Assembly (NCBI GenBank): GCA_942492915.1
Contig: OW818662.1
Location: 3,224,001-3,288,000, forward strand
DNA length: 64,000 nt
From: Turneriella sp942492915
GTDB lineage: Bacteria; Spirochaetota; Leptospiria; Turneriellales; Turneriellaceae
Direction of reading: 5' to 3'
Part shown: piece by piece, positions 25,138-33,390 of the stretch
How positions within the stretch are numbered: the first letter of the stretch is position 1
Layout: every line of letters begins with the position of its first letter
Program-made: the position numbers and the translations under genes
Notes under the pieces: generated by a model
What the model saw: only the letters and a program-made list of their open reading frames with translations
Database searches by the model: none
Told to the model about the DNA's origin: nothing

Positions 25138-26076
25138 ATGGTAACCACCATTGACTGTCACTACGTGATGCCGCAGGTGGCCGCAGCCTACCTTTTGCAC
25201 TGCGGTGAAAAGGTCTGTTTCGTCGACAACAACACAAATCATGCAGTGCCGCATTTGCTAAAGGCGCTCGACGATGCCGGTTATACCACGGATGACGTTG
25301 CGCACATCATTATCACCCACGTTCATCTCGACCATGCCGGGGCAACGGGTCTTTTACTTTCTCATTGCCCCAATGCAACCGTCGTCGCGCATCCGCGCGC
25401 AGCGCCGCACGTGATTGATCCGGCGCGGCTCGTACAAAGCGCGCGCTCGGTTTACGGCGACGCGGAGTTTCAAAAACTCTACGGCGATATCAAGCCTGTG
25501 CCAGAGTCGCGCGTCTATGTACCGGCAGATGGCGAGGTCATGCCGGTCGGTGACACCGAACTTAAGTTCATCTACACGCGGGGTCACGCGAACCACCACT
25601 TCGTCATACACGATCGCAAGACCAACAGCGTCTTCACCGGCGATTCATTCGGCATTGCATACCCGATGCTGCAGCGCGGCAGCCGGCCGTTTCTGTTTGC
25701 TTCGACCTCGCCCACCGACTTTGACGCCGCTGAAGCGCGAATCTCTTATGACAAGATCATCGCAACGGGCGCGACGCAAGCCTACCCGACACATTTCGGG
25801 GTGTGGAGCGATATGCGTGCCGGCCATGCAATGCTCAGCGAGCACATGGCGCAGATCGAACAAATCTTCGGCGCACTCAAAAACGGCAAAACCGGCGGGA
25901 AAGAGCCTTATGCATTCGCGCGCGCGGCGATCGAAGCCTGGTTTGCCAGTGAGTTAACCGCGCGGGGCATTACGCTGACAGAACCAGAGCGCCAAATGCT
26001 CGAGATGGATATCGATCTCAATGCGCAGGGCCTGGCATTTGCAGCTGCCCGAGCGCGCAAGAAGGCAGTTACATGA
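25138..26076 (+). CDS. MBL-fold metallo-hydrolase
   Basis: 312 aa. The metal-binding signature HVHLDHAG gives His61, His63, Asp65 and His66; further ligands are in TRGHANHH and TGDSFG. This is the glyoxalase-II-like branch of the metallo-beta-lactamase fold, which hydrolyses thioesters or similar bonds. It overlaps the HMG-CoA lyase gene (ATGA), so an acyl-CoA or thioester substrate in the same pathway is a fair guess. No signal peptide. Confidence 0.85.
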   Translation: MVTTIDCHYVMPQVAAAYLLHCGEKVCFVDNNTNHAVPHLLKALDDAGYTTDDVAHIIITHVHLDHAGATGLLLSHCPNATVVAHPRAAPHVIDPARLVQSARSVYGDAEFQKLYGDIKPVPESRVYVPADGEVMPVGDTELKFIYTRGHANHHFVIHDRKTNSVFTGDSFGIAYPMLQRGSRPFLFASTSPTDFDAAEARISYDKIIATGATQAYPTHFGVWSDMRAGHAMLSEHMAQIEQIFGALKNGKTGGKEPYAFARAAIEAWFASELTARGITLTEPERQMLEMDIDLNAQGLAFAAARARKKAVT

Positions 26077-26912
26077 ACACAGCAAAACTCGAAATCTGCG
26101 AGGTTGGACCGCGCGACGGTTTGCAATCCGCATCACAAATACTGAGCGTCGACGAGCGTGTGCAGTTCGTGCGCCAGCTGGCCGCCGCCGGCCTCACCAA
26201 AATTGAAGTAGGTTCGCTGGTGAATCCGAAACTGGTGCCGACGATGGCTGATTCTGACGTCGTCTTCGAACGATTGCAGGCTGACACCACAAAACCCACA
26301 GCGGAGTATTCGCTACTGGTGCCAAATACACGCGGGCTCGAACGCGCCATCGCGATCGGGTGTAAATCGATCGCGCTCTTTTCGGCCACATCAGAGACTT
26401 TCAACCTGAAGAACATCAACCGCAGCGTACACGAATCAATCGCCGAACTCGTGCCGATGATCGCCTCAGCGCGGCAGGCCGGCATGCGCATTCGCCTCTA
26501 CATCTCGACAGTCTTTGACTGCGCGTACGAAGGCACCATGGACCCGACCAACGAACTCAAACGTTTCATACCTCTGTTTCAAGAAGCCGACGAGATTTCA
26601 CTCGGTGATACGACCGGCCGCGCAACGCAGAAACAGGTCAGCGATCTGGTCGCTTCGGGTATACTCACCGATTACCGTGACAAAGTCTGGTGGCACTTTC
26701 ACGACACGTTTCAACTTGCAGGCGCGAATGTGGCCTGGTGCATGCAGCAGGGTTTTCGTAAGTTTGATTCTTCAGCGGGAGGCATCGGTGGTTGCCCGTT
26801 TTCGCCTGGGGCAAAGGGCAATATCGCGACAGAAAAATTGGTAGCGCTTGCCAACGAGCAGCATATTGAGCATAATATTCGGCTGCCGCTTGCACTACCT
26901 GGCGTGATTTAG
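26073..26912 (+). CDS. Hydroxymethylglutaryl-CoA lyase
   Basis: 279 aa. It cleaves HMG-CoA to acetyl-CoA and acetoacetate, the last step of leucine breakdown. The DRE-TIM barrel start EVGPRDGLQ (catalytic Arg and metal-binding Asp), the second metal site HFHDTFQLA, and the active-site cysteine loop GGIGGCPFSPGAKGN are all intact. Length is close to the bacterial norm (about 300). Other leucine-pathway genes (isovaleryl-CoA dehydrogenase, MCC) are not in the window. A terminator follows at 26926-26946. Confidence 0.95.
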   Translation: MNTAKLEICEVGPRDGLQSASQILSVDERVQFVRQLAAAGLTKIEVGSLVNPKLVPTMADSDVVFERLQADTTKPTAEYSLLVPNTRGLERAIAIGCKSIALFSATSETFNLKNINRSVHESIAELVPMIASARQAGMRIRLYISTVFDCAYEGTMDPTNELKRFIPLFQEADEISLGDTTGRATQKQVSDLVASGILTDYRDKVWWHFHDTFQLAGANVAWCMQQGFRKFDSSAGGIGGCPFSPGAKGNIATEKLVALANEQHIEHNIRLPLALPGVI

Positions 26913-26925
26913 CACGGTTTCAAAT

Positions 26926-26946
26926 GCCGGTGAAAGCCGGCGTTTT
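26926..26946 (+). terminator. Terminator after HMG-CoA lyase
   Basis: GCCGG (26926-26930), loop TGAAAG, CCGGC (26937-26941), then G and four T (26943-26946), 14 bases after the stop codon. A modest intrinsic terminator. Confidence 0.65.
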
Positions 26947-27016
26947 CCATTGACATTACGTTGCGCCTGAGCCTGGTTGGCGCGTGCTGGACAAAAAGCA
27001 TATAAAATTTTCACCG

Positions 27017-27688
27017 ATGAAACTATTCTTGTTGCTGTCTATACTCTCACTCTGTGCTGCCTGTAGCAACGCTACCGAGAGCGCTACACCGTCCACTGGC
27101 GCTGCCGCGCAAACATGCCGGCGATATCCAACTAGCCTCACAGATACTACGAATTCAATAAACTACACTTGCACGTTTAATGGATCAACAACCGTTTCTT
27201 GCACAAACGGCGGAACAGAAACCATTACCTATACTTACCCGAGCCTGCAGAAATTCGTCGACGAAGCGGTCACACCGGTTTCGGTCTTCAATAAATATAC
27301 GTTCACATCCCTCGTGTTCGGCAGTGCTACCGCGAGTAATCAATATAACTTCACTCTTACGTACAACGGCAGCGGCCAGCATACCGGATTGACTGTCGTG
27401 AATAATGGAGTAACGGCAGTCTCTGCGTACAGTTCATGGGATACTCATGGAAGACCAACTGCAGGTACCGCGCAATTTACTGCTGGGGCCACCTGCACGG
27501 GCAGAAACCTATCCATAGTGTATGTAGACGGCACCACGCGCAGCAGAACGACGACTGCCAGTAGCGGCACAGGAGGCAATTGTGCGTTGCTGACCGAGGG
27601 CACGAATATCACCGACGCGAACGGCATTGCCAGTCTCGCCGTCGGGAATAATTTTACGATCAATGCGACATCTCAGCAGTGCTATTGA
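27017..27688 (+). CDS. Small lipoprotein, Thr/Ser/Asn-rich
   Basis: 223 aa. Signal peptide with lipobox LSLCAAC; the mature protein is rich in Thr, Ser, Asn and Gly with a few cysteines (TCRRYP, YTCTFNG, VSCTNGG, ATCTGR, GNCALL, QQCY) that probably pair. I recognise no family. Start 27017 is the ATG that gives a normal lipoprotein leader; an ATG-like start 33 bases earlier would add a charged tail. Monocistronic, after a terminator. Confidence 0.7.
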   Translation: MKLFLLLSILSLCAACSNATESATPSTGAAAQTCRRYPTSLTDTTNSINYTCTFNGSTTVSCTNGGTETITYTYPSLQKFVDEAVTPVSVFNKYTFTSLVFGSATASNQYNFTLTYNGSGQHTGLTVVNNGVTAVSAYSSWDTHGRPTAGTAQFTAGATCTGRNLSIVYVDGTTRSRTTTASSGTGGNCALLTEGTNITDANGIASLAVGNNFTINATSQQCY

Positions 27689-27736
27689 CGATCGCTTTAT
27701 AATCCACACTCTGTTGCGCGCTTCCAATTCGGTCGA

Positions 27737-28528
27737 ATGCAAACACTCTACGACCACAAACAACTCAAGGCCACGCTCGACACCGAAGGTGTCTGCCGCG
27801 TCACACTCAACAACCCGAGCCAGCTGAACGCGCTCAACACCACGATGGCCGCGGGCGCCGTTGAGCTCGCTGCAATCATACAGAAATCTGATGCGCGAGT
27901 TGTTGTCTTTTCGGGAGCCGGTCGGGCATTTTCTGCGGGCGGCGATCTCACATACCTAATCGAACTGACCCAACTGCCCGCGGGCGAATCTGCTGCGGCA
28001 ATGCTCCATTTCTACAAATCATACCTCGCGCTCTTTACGTTACCTCTGCCCACGATCGCGCATATCAACGGGCCGTGCGTCGGCGCAGGCTTCTGCCTCG
28101 CGCTCGCCTGCGATATGCGTTTTGCCGTTTCAAACAGCAAAGTCGGTATGAACTTTGTGCGCATCGGTCTCAATCCCGGCATGGCGGCAGAACACTGGGC
28201 GCACCTCGGCCACACGCCGCTGCTGAACGAAATGCTGCTCACAGGAAAAATTTACAATTCGTCTGATATCCACCTTAAACAACTTTTCAATCGCGTAGCA
28301 GCCCCAGAAGAAATTGAGGATGCAGTGACGTCATGCGCCCGCGCGATTGCCTCTGCCTCGCCGCAATCGATCAGATTATCACTGCCGATGCTGCGTAACC
28401 ATACCCTGAGCCGCGAAGAGGTGATGCAGGCCGAAGCCACGGGCCAGGGCCAGTGCATGAGCACGGGTGAGATCGCCGAATCGGTTGCGGCGCAGCGAGA
28501 GAACCGAAACTTTCGCTTCAGCCGATAA
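27737..28528 (+). CDS. Crotonase-fold (enoyl-CoA hydratase/isomerase family) protein, atypical active site
   Basis: 263 aa. The fold is clear: VTLNNPSQLNALN, the CoA/oxyanion stretch FSGAGRAFSAGGDL and NGPCVGAGFCLALACDMRFA. In enoyl-CoA hydratases two glutamates act as acid and base; here the first falls at Cys (GAGFCLA) and the second at Arg (FVRIGL), so ordinary hydration is unlikely. PaaG-type isomerases also lack the first glutamate and have a similar FVKIGL stretch, but use an aspartate I cannot place here. Acts on an acyl-CoA of unknown type. Confidence 0.8.
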   Translation: MQTLYDHKQLKATLDTEGVCRVTLNNPSQLNALNTTMAAGAVELAAIIQKSDARVVVFSGAGRAFSAGGDLTYLIELTQLPAGESAAAMLHFYKSYLALFTLPLPTIAHINGPCVGAGFCLALACDMRFAVSNSKVGMNFVRIGLNPGMAAEHWAHLGHTPLLNEMLLTGKIYNSSDIHLKQLFNRVAAPEEIEDAVTSCARAIASASPQSIRLSLPMLRNHTLSREEVMQAEATGQGQCMSTGEIAESVAAQRENRNFRFSR

Positions 28529-28612
28529 CGCATCGGTGGTGTTCGCAGTGATGAATTTTACTTAACCAGGGAAAATTGTCGCCAATCTGTTGCCTGTATC
28601 GTCCCATAGGTA

Positions 28613-29257
28613 ATGAAGAAGAGAAACCGAACCTTAACCTTTGCCTTATCTGGCTTTGTAGTTATGTCGCTTCTCGCCTGCAACAACCTGGGCCTGCTCG
28701 ACCAGCTGGAAAACCCTGGTACGGCAACTTCGGCCAGTTCAAAAATGTCTACTTTGTTTCTGTTTTCGACAACCAACAGTTTCAACGGAAACATTCGCGG
28801 TGGTATTGCAACCGCGCGACTCGCTGCAGACGGGCAATGCGCAACAACAAGGGGAACTCTCACGTTTCCCGATAACTCGTGTACTCAGGTGCGCGCTGTT
28901 ATCTCCTTTGATGCTGCCGATTCGATCGCAAATATGCCCGGTAACTACAGCATTCCCGTAAATCGCAGCATCAATGGACCGAATAACTTCGTGATCGCGA
29001 GCGATTGGGGCACCTTGATTGCTGGCACTTCGGGAAACAATCTTGCAGCTGGCAACGTCATGGCACCATCTACACAGTGGTGGTCATTTTCAACTCTCGG
29101 TGGAAACTTTGACAATACAAACAATTGCGCAGGTGGCAACGACGGCACTACTGGCAACGGAGTGATCGGAAACTCCAGCACGGCAGGAAATACCTGGGTA
29201 TCCGGTGGCCCGGTTAGCTGTCCAGGGCCCGCAAAACTGCTGTGTATTTGCTACTGA
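28613..29257 (+). CDS. DUF1554-type lipoprotein (Leptospiraceae family)
   Basis: 214 aa. Lipoprotein leader with lipobox SLLAC. The domain shows the DUF1554 pattern familiar from Leptospira surface proteins: IRGGIATARLAADGQC at the start, WWSFSTLGGNF, then the spaced NNCAGGNDGTTGNGVIG, NTWVSGGPVSCPGPAKLLCICY at the end, where W, paired cysteines and the final C-x-C/Y are typical. Such C-type-lectin-like folds face the outside of the cell. Function unknown. The closing stop is 3 bases from the convergent gene. Confidence 0.75.
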   Translation: MKKRNRTLTFALSGFVVMSLLACNNLGLLDQLENPGTATSASSKMSTLFLFSTTNSFNGNIRGGIATARLAADGQCATTRGTLTFPDNSCTQVRAVISFDAADSIANMPGNYSIPVNRSINGPNNFVIASDWGTLIAGTSGNNLAAGNVMAPSTQWWSFSTLGGNFDNTNNCAGGNDGTTGNGVIGNSSTAGNTWVSGGPVSCPGPAKLLCICY

Positions 29258-29260
29258 TCG

Positions 29261-30046
29261 TTAGAAGCGAAACTGCTGCCCATCATAAGCCGGCTCGGCG
29301 AGACCTTGCCATTTTTCGAGCAGCTCCGTGTGCAAGTACTGGTGCGACAAGTGGCCAATAAAACCCTTTGTTGGTTTATATTTTTCAATCAGCGCCAATG
29401 CCTCCGCATGGTTAATATGCGACATGTGGGGTTTGTCGATCGGTGACCCCAGATACAAAACTTCAAGCCCATACAAGAACTTCTCATCTTGGACATTGAT
29501 CTCTTTGAAATCTGTCAGATAACCAAACTTACCGTTCACGACAAAACCCGTACTCAACACACCTGCCTTAGGAATATGCACGAGACGAATGGGCCTAATC
29601 GACATGCTTGCGATTTGAAGCGCATCGTAACCGTCTTCTTCATTGCCGGGGAATATTTTTAGACTGAGGTGAGGCACGTTGCTGTAGACTGCACGCTCGC
29701 GAATGTATGGGTAACGGCTCAAGATCACTTCGTGCGTCTGCGGGTTTGCGTAACAGGTAAGTTCCGCTTGCACATCAAACGTGAATGGCCGCAGATCGGG
29801 CAAGCCGTCGAGATGATCGTAATGAAAATGCGTGTAAAGCACCGCCGTAAGCGATTTCACATTATGCTGCAGCATCTGGTAGCGCAGATCGGGCCCCGTG
29901 TCGATGAGTACTTGCCCTTCAGCCTCTAGAAGAATCGAGGCTCGGTGGCGCTGATTTCGCTCATCGTCTGAAGTGCAAACCTTGCACCCACACCCGACGA
30001 TGGGTACCCCCGTTGAAGTGCCGCTGCCTAAGACGGTAACTTTCAA
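29261..30046 (-). CDS. MBL-fold hydrolase, PhnP-like
   Basis: 261 aa. The start VTVLGSGTSTGVPIVGCGC-VC with its cysteines, followed by THFHYDHLDG (His73, His75, Asp77, His78) and a late HINHAEAL/GHLSH histidine pair, is the pattern of PhnP, the cyclic phosphate phosphodiesterase, and of related small-molecule hydrolases. PhnP itself uses extra Zn-binding cysteines like those seen here. No phn genes are present, so a general nucleotide or cyclic phosphate substrate is likelier. ATGA overlap with the DsbA-like gene upstream. Confidence 0.8.
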   Translation of the reverse strand: MKVTVLGSGTSTGVPIVGCGCKVCTSDDERNQRHRASILLEAEGQVLIDTGPDLRYQMLQHNVKSLTAVLYTHFHYDHLDGLPDLRPFTFDVQAELTCYANPQTHEVILSRYPYIRERAVYSNVPHLSLKIFPGNEEDGYDALQIASMSIRPIRLVHIPKAGVLSTGFVVNGKFGYLTDFKEINVQDEKFLYGLEVLYLGSPIDKPHMSHINHAEALALIEKYKPTKGFIGHLSHQYLHTELLEKWQGLAEPAYDGQQFRF

Positions 30047-31062
30047 GAATTCAAAAGCTTATCAATCACCGCTTTCATACCCTCGTATGAACGCTCTTGC
30101 TGGTAGAGCACGCCATTGATAAAAATGGTCGGAGTTCCCCTGACACCAATCTTCTGACCGTAACGCATGTCGGCTTCGATCTCTTCACGCTGCTTGCCGT
30201 CTTTGTCAGCAATGCACTGTGCGTAAGCAGGCATGTTGAGCCCGATGCTCTGCGCAATGCGATCGAGCTGGCCGGTCGACATGTCGAGCTGGCGACCGTT
30301 GTAAGGAATCGAAAAAACTTTCGTTTGAAATTCAAAGTACTTCTCTTGTTTGCCGGCACAGCGCGCTGCGATGTGCGATGGCATCGCCTGCGGATGAAAA
30401 TCGAGTGGGAAATTGCGAAAGACCCACTTGATCTTGTTACCGTACTCTGCCTTGATGCGCTGCACGTCAGGCTGCATCTGGCGGCAATAAGGGCATTCAA
30501 AATCTGAAAATTCGGTAATTACGACCTTCGCGTCGGCTTTGCCCCAGTACGGATGGCCGTCGTTCACAATATTCAGTGTTGGCGCGGAAGGTTCGGTCAG
30601 TAAAAACTTGAAATTGTATTGCTTAAAAAGTTCAGAAGTTAATCCATCGCGTGCGCCTTTCTCTGAATTGTTGATCAATTGCTGGCGAATACGGTCGCGC
30701 ACGATGGCAAACGGCTGATTAATACGCTGTTTGTTGTTTTCATAGAACTGGCGAACCATTTCATCACTGACTGAGCCGCGGCGTTTGGCGAGTTCGGCTT
30801 CCACAAACTTATCCACAGGCAGGTTTCGCTTTTTTGCTTCGGCTTCGAAGATCTTTTCGCGTGCCGTTTCAAACGCAGCCTGCTGGCGAATCTGGTATTC
30901 TTTCTGTCTGATCTCGTAGAACTCTTGTTCGTTGTTCTTCTCGACATCTTTCGCGCTGACGCTGCCGCCATCGAATGTTGCGAGCGTTTCGTTCGACCCG
31001 CCGCACAGTGTCGAAGTCAAGACGCCCAATACCAGCGCCAAAGCCGTCAGAAATTTCTTCAT
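30043..31062 (-). CDS. DsbA-like thioredoxin-fold protein with SurA-like N-terminal domain
   Basis: 339 aa. Signal peptide, possibly a lipoprotein with a loose lipobox (TSTLC, Cys20). Residues 25-150 are charged helices like the chaperone part of SurA (SAKDVEKNNEQEFYEI, then KKRNLPVDKFVEAELAKR). Residues 165-339 are a DsbA/thioredoxin fold with active site CPYC (Cys190, Cys193) and the cis-proline GVRGTPTIFING. It would oxidise or isomerise disulphides in the envelope, useful for the many cysteine-rich secreted proteins here. Start 31062 chosen for its signal peptide. Confidence 0.88.
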   Translation of the reverse strand: MKKFLTALALVLGVLTSTLCGGSNETLATFDGGSVSAKDVEKNNEQEFYEIRQKEYQIRQQAAFETAREKIFEAEAKKRNLPVDKFVEAELAKRRGSVSDEMVRQFYENNKQRINQPFAIVRDRIRQQLINNSEKGARDGLTSELFKQYNFKFLLTEPSAPTLNIVNDGHPYWGKADAKVVITEFSDFECPYCRQMQPDVQRIKAEYGNKIKWVFRNFPLDFHPQAMPSHIAARCAGKQEKYFEFQTKVFSIPYNGRQLDMSTGQLDRIAQSIGLNMPAYAQCIADKDGKQREEIEADMRYGQKIGVRGTPTIFINGVLYQQERSYEGMKAVIDKLLNS

Positions 31063-31136
31063 ACAATCAGCGCATGGAGCGCTTGAGCCGGCGGAAAGCA
31101 TTTTTGCATTTTACGGGCTTCTACCCTATCAAAGAC

Positions 31137-31350
31137 TAATCCACATTAATGCCTTAGTCTTCCACAGTTCTGCACAATTCATGAATAACGAAATGCCCGT
31201 ATCCGCAGGTTGTCAAAAACTGTTCGGTAGTCCACAGGCAGAAAAATGAGGAGACATAATGTTTACGGGCCTCATTCGGGTTTTCCACATTTCCACAGCA
31301 TTATTGTTATTATAAACTATAAGATATATATTATACTATATAAATAACAG
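31137..31350. other. Candidate replication origin: DnaA-box cluster and AT-rich tract
   Basis: Six sites on the plus strand resemble the DnaA box TTATNCACA: TAATCCACA (31137), TCTTCCACA (31158), TTCTGCACA (31168), TAGTCCACA (31228), TTTTCCACA (31281, an exact TTWTNCACA match) and ATTTCCACA (31289). The last two abut. They are followed by GCA and then TTA-TTG-TTA-TTA triplets, like DnaA-trios, and about 50 bases almost free of G and C (31300-31349). Transcription diverges from this space. dnaA is not in the window. Could instead be a promoter region. Confidence 0.5.
31259..31315 (+). CDS. Possible 18-residue leader peptide
   Basis: A frame beginning ATG at 31259 and ending TAA at 31315, preceded at five bases by a strong ribosome-binding sequence (GAGGAGA, 31248-31254). 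It encodes MFTGLIRVFHISTALLLL, hydrophobic. Its coding overlaps the last DnaA-box-like sites. It may be a real small membrane peptide or a leader upstream of the hydrolase gene; a good Shine-Dalgarno is the only support. Confidence 0.25.
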   Translation: MFTGLIRVFHISTALLLL

Positions 31351-32351
31351 TGCCGGTAATCTCGTCTCCATACAAAAGTCCCCGTTGGTTTAGAAATGCT
31401 CATCTGCACACCGTTGCATGCGCCTTGTTTCGTCGCAGACCAAAAATAACATTTTATCGCGAGCGCCTCGAACTCAGCGACGGTGACTTTGTCGACCTGG
31501 ATTGGTCGCTGGCAGACAGGCGCGATTACGGTATGCGCACCACCAAATCTCACTCGAAGCTGCTCGTGCTCACGCATGGAATGGAGGGTTCGAGCCACAG
31601 CAAATATATTCTGCACACGACCGCCGCTGCAAACGCCGCCGGTGTTTCTGTCGTCGCCTGGAACATGCGTGGCTGTTCAGGTGAACCTAATCGTGCGCTG
31701 CACTTCTACCATAGCGGCCGTACCGAAGATCTCGCCGCGGTTGTTCAACATGCTCTTAAACATGGTTATAAAAAAATTTTTCTAGCGGGTTTCAGCCTTG
31801 GCGGTAACCTCACGTTACTCTACGCCGCGCGCGAAGGGCGAAATATCAACAAGGCTATACGGTCTGTTGCCGCAATCTGTGCCCCGGTTGACCTTGTGAG
31901 TTCACAGGCACAGATTGAAGCGAAAGAAAATCGTTTGTATCTCAAAAGATTTCTTCGCGATTTTCACGGAAAATTCAATTTAAAAAGTCAGCGCCGGGGC
32001 TATCGTATTGACACGAAAAAATATCATCGTCATATTCGCACCTTGGGGCAACTCGACGCGCATTTTACCGCTCCATGGAATGGTTTTCCCGACGAAAAGG
32101 TATATTACCAGCAATGCAGTTCGTTGCCGGTGTTGCAGCAAATCGGCATACCTGCTTTGCTCTTAAACCCCGTAGACGATCCGTTTTTGAGCCGCGAGTG
32201 CTATCCGCATCGGTTCGCTGTTTCAAGTAAAAATTTCACTCTCGAGATGCCTGAAACCGGCGGCCACTGCGCGATGCTGAGCGATCACACCTTCAACGGC
32301 TCGTACATGGAAAACAGAATTGTTCAGTATTTCAGGTTTGGCGAAAAATGA
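31350..32351 (+). CDS. YheT-like alpha/beta hydrolase
   Basis: 333 aa. Nucleophile elbow GFSLGGN (Ser), the NMRGCSGEPNRALHFYHSG stretch and the late GGHCAM histidine place it in the YheT/ABHD1-3 group of hydrolases, which act on lipid esters. N-terminal RNAHLHTV is also typical of YheT. Start is GTG at 31350 with no ribosome-binding site in front of it; it begins right at the end of the AT-rich tract. Forty-six bases before the SCO gene, perhaps in the same transcript as the oxidase. Confidence 0.85.
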   Translation: MPVISSPYKSPRWFRNAHLHTVACALFRRRPKITFYRERLELSDGDFVDLDWSLADRRDYGMRTTKSHSKLLVLTHGMEGSSHSKYILHTTAAANAAGVSVVAWNMRGCSGEPNRALHFYHSGRTEDLAAVVQHALKHGYKKIFLAGFSLGGNLTLLYAAREGRNINKAIRSVAAICAPVDLVSSQAQIEAKENRLYLKRFLRDFHGKFNLKSQRRGYRIDTKKYHRHIRTLGQLDAHFTAPWNGFPDEKVYYQQCSSLPVLQQIGIPALLLNPVDDPFLSRECYPHRFAVSSKNFTLEMPETGGHCAMLSDHTFNGSYMENRIVQYFRFGEK

Positions 32352-32397
32352 AAAACTCGTTTCGCCGTGAGAGGCTTAGTAAGCGTGCCGAATTCAT

Positions 32398-33363
32398 ATG
32401 TTGAGTAAAATCCACCTTACGCTTATCTTACTTCTCGGCGCATTGAATCTATATGCAGATTTACCGCCGGTCGGGAAACGCGACGTCTCCGTGCCGACGG
32501 CACCTGGGAGAGCGTTGCCTCCGGTCGTGAGACACGACGTCTCCGAGCCGGCGGCGCCAGGGAGGGCGCTACCGCCGGCCGACGACACCATCGCTAAAAC
32601 ACCCCCACCGGCTGAAGTTACGATCGAAGAGCAGATTGGGGGTGACCTTTCAAAACTCACTCTCATCGACGAAAATGGCAAAAATATTACGCTCGCGCAG
32701 CTCGCGGATGCCAAACGTCCTGTTATTTTGGCGCCAGTTTACTACAATTGCCCTCACCTCTGTACATTAACGCTGAATGGTCTTATGCAGGCAATTGAAA
32801 AAGAAAAACGTTACGCTTTGGGTAAAGACTATCTGGTTGTCGCGTACAGTTTTCATCCCGATGAAAAACACCAACTGGCGCAAATGAAGCAGAAAAACTA
32901 CCTGCGTAAACTTGGCCAGGTGACAGACGAAAACCTGCAGGGTTATTTATCCCACTGGCGCTTTTTTACCGGCAGCGTCGATAATATCGCCGCGATCTCA
33001 CGTGCGATCGGTTTTCGCTATCTGAAAGAGACCTCGACGAACCCGCGCAAGAAAGACGTCGAATACGTACACCCTGCGGCGCTGATTGTCACAACACCCG
33101 ATTTGAAAGTTTCAAGGTATCTCTACGGGGTTGAATATGCGGCTACCGACTTTCGGCTCGCTCTGCTCGAAGCTGCTGACGGCAAGGTGTCGAAAACAAT
33201 CGGCGATCGGCTGATGCTCACGTGTTATAGTTTTGACCCTGTGAAGCGAAAATACAGTTTGGTGGCTTGGCGCGTCATGCGTCTCGGCGGTATTGCCACC
33301 TTAATTCTGGTGGTTTTGCTGTTGGGTGCGCTTTGGTACCGCGAAAGACTCAAGCGCGCGTAA
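32398..33363 (+). CDS. SCO1/SenC-type copper chaperone for cytochrome oxidase
   Basis: 321 aa. Signal peptide, then residues 22-57 are two 18-residue repeats (LPPV-RDVS-P-APGRA), and the thioredoxin-like SCO domain follows with copper ligands Cys118 and Cys122 (CPHLC) and a distal His (EYVHPAALI). A C-terminal membrane helix (about residues 293-313) ends it. It delivers copper to the CuA site of subunit II, encoded by the next gene 27 bases on. The N-terminal repeats have no known role in SCO function and look inserted. Confidence 0.9.
   Translation: MLSKIHLTLILLLGALNLYADLPPVGKRDVSVPTAPGRALPPVVRHDVSEPAAPGRALPPADDTIAKTPPPAEVTIEEQIGGDLSKLTLIDENGKNITLAQLADAKRPVILAPVYYNCPHLCTLTLNGLMQAIEKEKRYALGKDYLVVAYSFHPDEKHQLAQMKQKNYLRKLGQVTDENLQGYLSHWRFFTGSVDNIAAISRAIGFRYLKETSTNPRKKDVEYVHPAALIVTTPDLKVSRYLYGVEYAATDFRLALLEAADGKVSKTIGDRLMLTCYSFDPVKRKYSLVAWRVMRLGGIATLILVVLLLGALWYRERLKRA
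32461..32568 (+). repeat. Two tandem 54-bp units in the SCO gene
   Basis: Units at 32461-32514 and 32515-32568 are about 80% identical and keep the reading frame, encoding LPPV-RDVS-P-APGRA twice; a third partial copy (CTACCGCCGG) begins at 32569. The DNA itself is GC-rich with ACGTCTCC and GGGAG motifs in both copies, so it may be a dispersed repeat that entered the gene. Confidence 0.7.
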
Positions 33364-33390
33364 AGCGTAGCAACGAATGAGGGGAAAGTA

